This document shows positions 33,616 to 41,246 of a stretch of DNA of 58,100 nucleotides, in pieces (position 1 is the first letter of the stretch; each line of letters starts with the position of its first letter). A program made the position numbers and the translations under genes. The stretch comes from Bacteroidales bacterium. GTDB lineage: Bacteria; Bacteroidota; Bacteroidia; Bacteroidales; P3. The stretch is taken from positions 1 to 58,100 of the forward strand of contig JAFWZP010000066.1 in NCBI GenBank assembly GCA_017522255.1, read 5' to 3'. Under the pieces are notes generated by a model, which was not told where the DNA came from, made no database searches, and worked only from the letters and a program-made list of their open reading frames with translations.

Positions 33616-35631
33616 ATGATAAAGCCCGAAACCATCGATAAAATAATGGATGTTGTTCGCATCGAAGATATAGTGAGCGAATTTGTTTCTCTCAAACGAC
33701 GAGGAGCCAATTTGTTGGGTTGTTGTCCGTTTCACAACGAAAAAACGCCCTCGTTTACAGTATCTCCGGCAAAGGGAATATTCAAATGTTTTGGTTGTGG
33801 CGAAGCCGGCAATAGCGTGCACTTCCTTATGAAACACGAGCATTTTTCTTATCCCGAAGCTTTAAAGTATATTGCTAAAAAGTATAATATCGATATTGAG
33901 GAAGAACCCCTTTCGCCTCAAGAATTGGAAAAACAAACCGAAAGGGAAGCTTTGTTTAATGTATCGGACTTCGCTCAAAAGTATTTCGCCGATACATTGT
34001 TTAACAACGATATGGGCAAAGCAATAGGCTTAAGTTATTTTTACGAACGTGGTTTGACCGACAATATCATACAACGTTTTGGTTTGGGTTACTGTGTTGA
34101 TGAGTGGGACAATTTTACCAAGCATGCCACAGCCAACGGCTATTCAAGAAATGTACTAGAAAAAACCGGATTGACTATATACAAAGATGATGGCAAAAGC
34201 TACGACCGTTTTCGTGGTCGTGTGATGTTTCCGGTATATAGTGTAAGTGGCAAAGTGTTGGGCTTTAGCGGTAGAATATTATCTTCCGAAAAGCAGGCTG
34301 CCAAGTATGTCAACTCGCCGGAGAGCGAAATATATAACAAGAGTCGTACTCTATATGGCATATATCAAGCCAAAGGTGCCATATCCAAGAGCGACCTTTG
34401 TTATTTGGTGGAAGGTAATATAGATGTGATAACCCTACACCAAGCCGGTGTTGAAAACACAGTAGCAAGTTCCGGAACAAGTCTCACCACCGAACAGATA
34501 CGCCTTATACATCGCTATACCAAGAATATAACTGTACTATACGATGGCGACCCTGCCGGTATAAAAGCTGCTCTTCGTGCCGTGAATATGTTGCTCGAAG
34601 AAGGTATGAACGTAAGAGTGGTGCTATTTCCCGATGGCGAAGATCCGGATAGCTATACTCGCAAATATGGTTCCGAAGCCATACAGAACTATGTAACTAC
34701 TCAAGCCACAAACTTTATTGTTTTTAAAACAAAAATACTACTCGAAGACACCAAAGGCGACCCAATAAAGAAGGCCGAACTTATAAAAGACATAGTGGAA
34801 ACCATTGCTTTGGTGCCCGAAATAATAGAACGAAACATTTATGTAAAAGAGTGTGCCTCGATACTTGATGTGTCGGAACAAACATTGGCCACCGAACTTG
34901 CCAAACGTATATATAACAATCGTAAGAAACAGGGCGAAAAAGAATTAGCCCAACAGCAAGCCGACAATGCCACCACGCCAAACACCGGCGAAGAGGCTGC
35001 TACACAGCCCGACTCGCCAATAGTGGATATGGAAAAGGTGAAGCGTGAACTGTTGGACTCGATGTTCTCCAAAACCGAAATACCACAAGAACAGAAGATA
35101 ATAAGTCTGTTGCTAAACTATGGCGATGTGGTGTTGAAAACCAATGTAACCGACGATGAAGGCAATACCCAAGAGGAGGAATACTATGTGGCCGCTCAGG
35201 TAGTTGGCGATATAATAACCGACGAATTAGGATTCAAAAACCCTTTATATCAAGAAATATTCGACATATACAAAAACAAGATTTTGGAAGGCGAGATAAT
35301 AAACAGTTCTTATTTTTTCGACCTCAATCGCGACGACATTACTAATATGGTGGCCTCTATGTTGCTTAATCCATATAATGTAAGCGACAATTGGTTCACA
35401 AAGTATCATATATATGTGCCCTCATATCAAGAAAATCTTGAAAAAGACATAAAGCAAAGTCTTCTGCGTTTTAAGCAATTGAAGCTCGAAGATAAGATAA
35501 AAGAACTATCCGAACAACTTAAACAAAACTTGTCGGACGACGACATGATGATAACGCTTTATAAAATAGAAAGCCTCAAGAAGATAAAACAAATGATATG
35601 CCAAGAACTTAGCCAGATAATAACCGCTTGA
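33616..35631 (+). CDS. dnaG: DNA primase DnaG
   Basis: DnaG makes RNA primers for replication and works with DnaB. The 671-aa protein has a CHC2 zinc finger (C37, H40, C58, C61 in CCPFHNEKTPSF...KCFGCG), the catalytic core (FRGRVMFPVYSVSGKVLGFSGRIL) and a Toprim domain (YLVEGNIDVITLHQAG...VLYDGDPAGIKAA...DPDSY). The Toprim motif reads VEGNIDV where VEGYMDV is usual. The C-terminal about 200 residues would contact DnaB, which is encoded 17 kb away. It ends one base before the convergent nadD stop. Confidence 0.96.
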   Translation: MIKPETIDKIMDVVRIEDIVSEFVSLKRRGANLLGCCPFHNEKTPSFTVSPAKGIFKCFGCGEAGNSVHFLMKHEHFSYPEALKYIAKKYNIDIEEEPLSPQELEKQTEREALFNVSDFAQKYFADTLFNNDMGKAIGLSYFYERGLTDNIIQRFGLGYCVDEWDNFTKHATANGYSRNVLEKTGLTIYKDDGKSYDRFRGRVMFPVYSVSGKVLGFSGRILSSEKQAAKYVNSPESEIYNKSRTLYGIYQAKGAISKSDLCYLVEGNIDVITLHQAGVENTVASSGTSLTTEQIRLIHRYTKNITVLYDGDPAGIKAALRAVNMLLEEGMNVRVVLFPDGEDPDSYTRKYGSEAIQNYVTTQATNFIVFKTKILLEDTKGDPIKKAELIKDIVETIALVPEIIERNIYVKECASILDVSEQTLATELAKRIYNNRKKQGEKELAQQQADNATTPNTGEEAATQPDSPIVDMEKVKRELLDSMFSKTEIPQEQKIISLLLNYGDVVLKTNVTDDEGNTQEEEYYVAAQVVGDIITDELGFKNPLYQEIFDIYKNKILEGEIINSSYFFDLNRDDITNMVASMLLNPYNVSDNWFTKYHIYVPSYQENLEKDIKQSLLRFKQLKLEDKIKELSEQLKQNLSDDDMMITLYKIESLKKIKQMICQELSQIITA

Positions 35632-35632
35632 T

Positions 35633-36238
35633 TTATTGTTTGTAAAAATTCATCTCATCAATGTACTTAACCACTGCGTCGGGGACTATATATTTTATAG
35701 ACTTCCCTTTTTTGATACACTCCCTTATGTAGCTCGACGATATATCCATCATAGGAGCTTGCACCATGTGTACGTTTTTGTGCGTCTCTAACTTGCTCCC
35801 CATATAGTTGGGACGTGGATATACATATATATTATAGTTATTTAAAATATACTCGTAGTTACGCCATTTCTCGAAAGTGCATAAATTGTCGCTGCCCATT
35901 ATAAGGCAAAACTCTTTGTCGGGATACTTTTCGGCAAGATGGGTAAGGGTGAGCGAAGTGTAAGAAGGTTTGGGCAAATGAAACTCTTCGTCGCAAGCCC
36001 GAAAGTTGTAGTTGTCATCGATAGCCTCCCTAACCATTTGCAAACGATGATAATCGGCAAGGAGTGAGCGTTGGTCTTTGAGCGGATTTTGTGGCGACAC
36101 CACAAACCACACCTGCGACATGTCGCTATTTTCGATTATGGAATTGGCTATGGCCAAATGACCTATGTGTATAGGATTAAACGAGCCGAAATACAGCCCT
36201 ATTTTGCTTTTCGACTTTGGTTGCGACATAACAGCCAC
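35633..36238 (-). CDS. nadD: Nicotinate-nucleotide adenylyltransferase NadD
   Basis: NadD adenylates nicotinate mononucleotide in NAD synthesis. The 201-aa protein has the nucleotidyltransferase signature GSFNPIHIGHLAIA (residues 18-31), FVVSPQNPLK, MGSDNLCTFEKWRNYEYI and the C-terminal DISSSYIRECIKKGKSIKYIVPDAVVKYI. An internal Met4 is an alternative start. It is convergent with dnaG (1-bp spacing) and lies 15 bp after a secreted-protein gene that may share its promoter. Confidence 0.95.
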   Translation of the reverse strand: MAVMSQPKSKSKIGLYFGSFNPIHIGHLAIANSIIENSDMSQVWFVVSPQNPLKDQRSLLADYHRLQMVREAIDDNYNFRACDEEFHLPKPSYTSLTLTHLAEKYPDKEFCLIMGSDNLCTFEKWRNYEYILNNYNIYVYPRPNYMGSKLETHKNVHMVQAPMMDISSSYIRECIKKGKSIKYIVPDAVVKYIDEMNFYKQ

Positions 36239-36253
36239 TCGCTTTTTAAACTA

Positions 36254-36853
36254 TTAATAATAGCGATAGTTGGTTATAAAGTCGATGTATTGCAAGCGGT
36301 TACGCTTGAAAGTGAATATTTGTGCAAACTCACCTCCGGCCGATACTATACGCAATACATTGATGTCGGCAATATATGTTTGCGGAAAAGCACGGAAGAA
36401 CGCCATAAAAACATCTTTCTTGTTCATACCCACACACACCTTTAAGCGTAACTTAATGGCAGGGTCGGTAATATGACCTCCTATGATTTCCATCTTGCCG
36501 GTGTTGATACTCGAATAGGTGTCGATATAGCTGTCGTCCAAACGTTTGATGTTGGTTACAGGAACGCTCAACGAATCGCTGAAAAAACTACGGTAGTTCA
36601 TTTGGCGATACCAATCCAAGTTAGAACGATTGATATAGGCATCTACCGAGTTGAATTTGCCTACAGGATAGTGCACATACTCCGACCTGCAGATAACAAA
36701 CATCGTATCATCAAATATCTTTATATCCTTTACCTGATATTCCTCTTTGGCATACGATTCCATACGCATCGAACGGGCTCGTTGGCTTATATTTTGTGCT
36801 TCTACATTGCATATACTTAGCAAAGCTATGGCTATCAAGGCTATTTTTTTCAT
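36254..36853 (-). CDS. Hypothetical secreted protein
   Basis: A 199-aa protein with a clear signal peptide (MKKIALIAIALLSICNVEAQ, cut at residue 19 or 20). The remainder is a mixed alpha/beta sequence with no domain that I recognise; the segment KLRLKVCVGMNKKDVFMAFFRAFPQTY resembles small beta-sheet proteins such as SmpA/OmlA-like folds (GMNKKDV turn), but this is a loose impression. It lies 15 bp upstream of nadD on the same strand. Confidence 0.7.
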   Translation of the reverse strand: MKKIALIAIALLSICNVEAQNISQRARSMRMESYAKEEYQVKDIKIFDDTMFVICRSEYVHYPVGKFNSVDAYINRSNLDWYRQMNYRSFFSDSLSVPVTNIKRLDDSYIDTYSSINTGKMEIIGGHITDPAIKLRLKVCVGMNKKDVFMAFFRAFPQTYIADINVLRIVSAGGEFAQIFTFKRNRLQYIDFITNYRYY

Positions 36854-37055
36854 CTTATTATCGTTTATTTATAGTTATATGTATCTCTTAACTGTTTGAT
36901 ATAGCGTAACAAATAAAACACAACATTGTTATTCATCACACTATAACCGCTTGCAAAAATACGAAAAAAAACTGATATATGGAATTATTTTGCCAACTAA
37001 AATTTCTTTTTCCTCAATCGATGCTTCACTCACTCTTGCCTATCCTTTTCCATTT

Positions 37056-37233
37056 AGGCAATTTCTAAAAAGGTGATTTGCGAATTTTTACTAGAAAGAT
37101 TTCTACTTTCTTTTGATTGAGCATAGCCCGCTATGCGATTGCAACATCGACGAAGTCAACAACACAAAGCACGCAAAAGTTCTTATAAAAGCACAAAAGC
37201 TAAGTTAGAACGTGGAATTTTTAGAAGTTTCCT
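37056..37233. repeat. MITE-like element, reverse-oriented copy (178 bp)
   Basis: Ends are AGGCAATTTCTAAAA (from 37056) and AATTTTTAGAAGTTTCCT (to 37233). The flanks run in the opposite direction to copy 1 (7060-7264), but the central GCATAG-CCCG-CTATGC has the same loop strand as copy 1, so the loop is flipped relative to the flanks. A short reading frame through it has no coding character. Confidence 0.7.
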
Positions 37234-37337
37234 TTGCTTTATATTTATTCTTGATGAATTACTCCGGTTTATTTATTTGCCTACCCTAAAACTTATTTTC
37301 CCCACTATAAAACTTATTTAAACCTACTTCAAAAGTA

Positions 37338-37421
37338 TATCCCAAGGCTTGGGACGAATATCCCAAGCCTTGAAATATTCGTCCCAAGGCTTGAAATATA
37401 TATCCCAAGCCTTGGGATATA
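37338..37421. repeat. Array D: four tandem 21-bp dyad units
   Basis: Units run 37338-37358, 37359-37379, 37380-37400 and 37401-37421. The core is TCCCAAGGCTTGGGA or TCCCAAGCCTTGGGA (units 1 and 4). In units 2 and 3 the right arm reads TTGAAA. The centre flips between GGC and GCC. It lies 104 bp after a MITE-like copy and 158 bp before the HU-like gene. Confidence 0.85.
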
Positions 37422-37579
37422 AAAATATAGTTGGGATAAACAATTTTTATGGCGGGTATACGTTACTTTTATGATAGGGAAAAACAAATAAATGTTAGAA
37501 TGGTTTTCCCAAACACACCGGCATATAGGCAATAGAAGTAAATTTAATATTTTATTAACCAATATAATAGAAAGACGAT

Positions 37580-38215
37580 ATGGCAAGATTTATAAAACGC
37601 GAAATGCCCGACTTAAACAAAGACGGCAACCCCAAAGTGTACTATAAAATGGAGACTTACAGAAATTACAGCCACGACGATTTTGTAAAATACATGATAC
37701 GTGCCGGAGTGGGAATATCGGCTTCGATGGTGGAAGCCGTGCTTACGCAGGTAACCGACAAGTTGGCCGACCTGCTGGGCATGGGCTACACGGTAACCAT
37801 TGATGGCATAGGCACTTTCAGCACCAAGTTGGGACCAAGCAAAGGCAAAGAAGTAGAAGACCTCGAAGGCACCAACGGAAAAAGAAATTCATCAAGTGTG
37901 GAGGTAACAGGAGTTAATTTGCGGGTAGACAAAAAGTTGGTGAAAGAAATAAACCGCTCGTGTAATTTAGAACGCTCAGGCGAACGACGCATACAAAAGT
38001 CGCCATACACCGAAGCCCAACGCCTCGAACGTGCCAAAAAATACCTCGAAAAATATGGGCAAATGACCATACTTACATATTCCTACATAGCCAAACTATC
38101 CAAAAGTTCGGCACACCGCGAGCTACACAAGTTCGTAAAAGACCCCTCCTCAGGCATTACCTATACCGGTCGCGGCCCCACACGTGTGTTTGTTTTGCGA
38201 AAAGAAAACAACTAA
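37580..38215 (+). CDS. HU-like DNA-binding protein with C-terminal winged-helix-like domain
   Basis: The 211-aa protein belongs to the Bacteroidetes HU-like (histone-like, TIGR01201-type) group: residues about 20-130 with MVEAVLTQVTDKLADLLGMGYTVTIDGIGTFSTKLG and GVNLRVDKKLVKEI. The N-terminal MARFIKREMPDLNKDGNPKVYYKMETYRNYSHDDFVKYM replaces the short HU start. Residues about 145-208 (QMTILTYSYIAKLSKSSAHRELHKFVKDPSSGITYTGRGPTRVFVL) look like a winged helix. It probably binds DNA and could shape the nucleoid or regulate genes. Codon use is slightly richer in G and C than its neighbours. It stands alone downstream of array D. Confidence 0.85.
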   Translation: MARFIKREMPDLNKDGNPKVYYKMETYRNYSHDDFVKYMIRAGVGISASMVEAVLTQVTDKLADLLGMGYTVTIDGIGTFSTKLGPSKGKEVEDLEGTNGKRNSSSVEVTGVNLRVDKKLVKEINRSCNLERSGERRIQKSPYTEAQRLERAKKYLEKYGQMTILTYSYIAKLSKSSAHRELHKFVKDPSSGITYTGRGPTRVFVLRKENN

Positions 38216-38280
38216 TAGATTATAATTAAATAGGTGCTCCAAAGCCTTACAGACTTTTTTTTAAAAATTTGCCATAGGGC

Positions 38281-38311
38281 TTTGCTATTATAATAATATT
38301 GTGTATCTTTG
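38281..38311 (+). promoter_or_regulatory. Consensus promoter of the Sel1-repeat gene
   Basis: TTTG (38281-38284), 19-bp spacer, TATCTTTG (38304-38311): a full match to the Bacteroides consensus. The -33 box overlaps the right arm of an inverted repeat CAAAGCC (38240-38246) / GGCTTTG (38278-38284) with a 31-nt loop, which may be the HU gene terminator or an operator. Confidence 0.75.
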
Positions 38312-38372
38312 TGATGCAAACGACACAATATGTTTTGCTTATAAGTGTTTAAATATTAATAAAAAAGATAAT

Positions 38373-41093
38373 ATGAAGAAGTTATTATTAGTAGTAGCTA
38401 TGGCAGTGGTATCATTATCGGCACATTGCCAAATAGTAGAGTTACAAAAGAAGGCCAACAAAGGCGATGCCGAAGCACAGTACAAGTTGGGACGTATGTA
38501 CGATGATGGCGATAGTGCCATGCACGACTATGCACAGGCTTATAAGTGGTACCGCAAAGCTGCCGAGCAGGGCAATGCCGAGGCTCAGTTCCGCCTGGGC
38601 TATTTGTACCTCAGAGGTAATGGAGTAGAGAAAAACTATGCCGAAACACTAAAGTGGTACAAGCTCTCGGCCGAACAGAAAAACAAGAACGGTTTGCGAG
38701 GAATGGGAAATCTATATCTCCATGCTTGGGGTGTGGATAAGGATTTGGAAAAAGCCAAAAGTTATTATTTGCAATCGATAGAGCAAGGCGATACCATTGC
38801 CAGAACTTATTTGGGAAACTTATATGTCGATGAATTGAACGACACAGTGATGGGATTGAGATACCTGATGCAGGCTGCTGAACTAGGCAATGCCGATGCA
38901 TATTACTATTTGGGGTCTATGTATATGAACGGAATAGGTGTGAAGCAAAACTATACCGAGTCCGTAAAGTGGTATAGAAAGGGTGCCGAAATGGAAGATG
39001 GTGAAACTTGCATGACATTGTTAGGACTTTGTTATGAAAACGGTATTGGTGTGGAGAAAGATGATGCCGAAGCCGTAAAATGGTACCGCAAGGCGGCTAT
39101 GCAAGGCGATATGATAGGACAATGTGTTTTAGCTCTTACCTATGCCAATGGAATCGGGGTGAAACAAGACTATACCGAGGCATTGAAGTGGTTTATGAAA
39201 TCGGCCGAGCAAGAGTATGGCGAGGCTCAATATTATTTGGGTGTTGCTTATTTGAATGGGTTGGGAGTAGAACAAAGCACTAGCGAGGCATTCAAGTGGT
39301 ATAAAAAAGCGGCAGATAATGAGGAACCAAGAGCTCAATATTCACTTGGACAGTTTTACTTCTATGGCGAAGGTGTGGAAAAGAATTTGGACGAAGCCAT
39401 GAAGTGGACGAAACTATCGGCAGAGCAAGGTAATAGCGATGCTCAATATTTTATAGGTCTTATATATCATGATAACAAGGATTATACTGAGGCTATGAAA
39501 TGGTTAGATACTGCAATAGCAAATGGAAACCCGGGTGCCATGTATTCCAAAGGTTGGATATATGAAAGGGGCGAAGGTGCAGAAAAGAACTTAGACGAAG
39601 CGCTGAAGTGGTACACCAAAGCTGCCAACGCAGGCGATGACAAAGCTCAATATATAATGGGACTTGTGAATGACGACAAGGGCAATTATACCGAAGCTGC
39701 AAAATGGTATACTTTAGCGGCCGAGCAGGGACAGCCCAATGCACAATATGAATTAGGTTTGATGTATGCTCTTGGCAAAGGTGTGGAGCAAAGCTATAGC
39801 GAGGCAATAAAGCTGTGGAAAGCTGCTTCCGATGCCGGTAATGGCGATGCATCATGCGAGTTGGGTATAATGTATGTCAACGGCGAAGGGGTGGAGAAAA
39901 GTAGAGATGAAGCTCTTAGGTATTGGACATTGGCTGTGGAGCAAGGTAGTGTGAAGGCCGAATGCGAAATAGCTATAATGTACCTTACCGGCGATGGTTC
40001 ATCGCCCGACTATGCCAAGGCTATGGAATGGTTCAAAAAGGCTGCCGACCACGGTTATGCTCGTGGATATTACGGAGTGGGAGAGATGTATTATCGTGGC
40101 TTGGGTGTAGAAGAAAATGATGCCGAGGCTTATAAGTGGTTCGCCAAGGCTGCCGAACTAGGCGACGACGATGCTCTATATACCATGGGCGTTATGTATG
40201 TAAATGGATATGGTGTGGAAAAGAATATTGGCGAAGCTATTAAATGTTGGACCAAAGCATCGGAGTATGGAAACATGGAGGCTCTGTTTGAAATAGCTAA
40301 TCTTTATTACAACGGAACAGGTGTGGATGCCAATAAGACCGAAGCATTGAAATTATGGACACAGGCTGCCGAAAACAATCATGCCAAATCGCAATACTTG
40401 ATGGCTGCCATATATGCCAGAGGCGATGAGGGTGTAAAACAAAACGACGATGAGGCTATAAAATGGCTTAAGAAAGCTGCCGAAAATGGATATGTAGATG
40501 CAATATTTGACCTGGCCAAAACCTATGCCAACGAGGGAGGTGTTTATTATAATCTGTCGGAGGCTGTAAGGTTGCATACAATGTTGGCCGAGTATGGCTA
40601 TGCCAAATCGCAATGTGAGTTGGGTACAATGTATGTGTTGGGTCAAGGTGTGGAGGTCAATTATACCGAGGCTGCAAAGTGGTATAAGCTGTCGGCAGCA
40701 CAAGAATATCCTGATGCTATGTTCAATCTTGCTATAATGTATGCATCGGGTGAGGGCGTTGCCAAAGACGAAGCCGAGTCGATGAAGATGTTGACAAGTG
40801 CGGCCAAACTGGGACATGCCAAGGCTCAGTACGAATTAGGCATTATGTATCTGAAAGGCGAAGATTTGGAAGAAGACGAAGTGGAGGCCAAACGTTGGAT
40901 AGAAAAAGCTGCCATGCAAGGCAATATTAAAGCAATAAACCTATTGGCACTATTTTATGAAGAGGGAGTAGGTGTGATACAAGACTACAACAAAGCGCTG
41001 GAACTATATCAGCTACTTGCCGATAATGGAGATAAAGATGCCAAGAAAAAGGTGAAAGAGGTGAAAAAGAAAATAAAGAAACAAAAGAAATAG
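38373..41093 (+). CDS. Secreted protein with 24 Sel1-like repeats
   Basis: The 907-residue frame has a signal peptide (MKKLLLVVAMAVVSLSAHCQ, cut near residue 19). I count 24 Sel1-like (SLR, TPR-related) repeats of about 36 residues with pattern KAAEQGNAEAQYxLGxMYxxGxGVExNYxEAxKWY, then a half repeat and a lysine-rich tail (KKKVKEVKKKIKKQKK). SLR solenoids bind other proteins, often in envelope stress or signalling; the partner is unknown. Repeats 4, 10 and 12 are shortened. ATG 38373 was chosen because the longer frame begins inside the -7 promoter box. It has its own promoter and terminator. Confidence 0.9.
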   Translation: MKKLLLVVAMAVVSLSAHCQIVELQKKANKGDAEAQYKLGRMYDDGDSAMHDYAQAYKWYRKAAEQGNAEAQFRLGYLYLRGNGVEKNYAETLKWYKLSAEQKNKNGLRGMGNLYLHAWGVDKDLEKAKSYYLQSIEQGDTIARTYLGNLYVDELNDTVMGLRYLMQAAELGNADAYYYLGSMYMNGIGVKQNYTESVKWYRKGAEMEDGETCMTLLGLCYENGIGVEKDDAEAVKWYRKAAMQGDMIGQCVLALTYANGIGVKQDYTEALKWFMKSAEQEYGEAQYYLGVAYLNGLGVEQSTSEAFKWYKKAADNEEPRAQYSLGQFYFYGEGVEKNLDEAMKWTKLSAEQGNSDAQYFIGLIYHDNKDYTEAMKWLDTAIANGNPGAMYSKGWIYERGEGAEKNLDEALKWYTKAANAGDDKAQYIMGLVNDDKGNYTEAAKWYTLAAEQGQPNAQYELGLMYALGKGVEQSYSEAIKLWKAASDAGNGDASCELGIMYVNGEGVEKSRDEALRYWTLAVEQGSVKAECEIAIMYLTGDGSSPDYAKAMEWFKKAADHGYARGYYGVGEMYYRGLGVEENDAEAYKWFAKAAELGDDDALYTMGVMYVNGYGVEKNIGEAIKCWTKASEYGNMEALFEIANLYYNGTGVDANKTEALKLWTQAAENNHAKSQYLMAAIYARGDEGVKQNDDEAIKWLKKAAENGYVDAIFDLAKTYANEGGVYYNLSEAVRLHTMLAEYGYAKSQCELGTMYVLGQGVEVNYTEAAKWYKLSAAQEYPDAMFNLAIMYASGEGVAKDEAESMKMLTSAAKLGHAKAQYELGIMYLKGEDLEEDEVEAKRWIEKAAMQGNIKAINLLALFYEEGVGVIQDYNKALELYQLLADNGDKDAKKKVKEVKKKIKKQKK

Positions 41094-41117
41094 AATTACC
41101 CAACGTATAACAATTAT

Positions 41118-41157
41118 AAAACAAGCCTGCATGACAACAAGGCTTGTTTTGTTTTTA
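41118..41157 (+). terminator. Terminator of the Sel1-repeat gene
   Basis: AAAACAAGCCT (41118-41128) and AGGCTTGTTTT (41140-41150) form an 11-bp stem followed by GTTTTT. Confidence 0.85.
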
Positions 41158-41186
41158 TAGTCTTAGGTGTAATGGGCTGTGCCCCC

Positions 41187-41230
41187 AAAAAAAAACGATA
41201 CGAGTAACATGTCAATTACATTACTCGTAT
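41187..41230 (-). terminator. Terminator of sprA
   Basis: ATACGAGTAA (41198-41207) and TTACTCGTAT (41221-41230) form a 10-bp stem. On the minus strand a U-tract follows (A-run 41187-41195). It lies 17 bp after the sprA stop. Confidence 0.85.
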
Positions 41231-41246
41231 AGTTTTTTATATTGGT

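Noticed and set aside
25054..35631. A dedicated novel gene system in the eleven-gene run
   Set aside because: The members are known housekeeping genes packed together; there is no functional theme beyond dense packing.
37133..37586. Small coding frames across the 37 kb spacer
   Set aside because: They run through the MITE-like copy and array D and have no family similarity or promoter.
38301..38372. N-terminal extension of the Sel1 protein from ATG 38301
   Set aside because: It begins within the promoter and would hide the signal peptide behind 24 residues.
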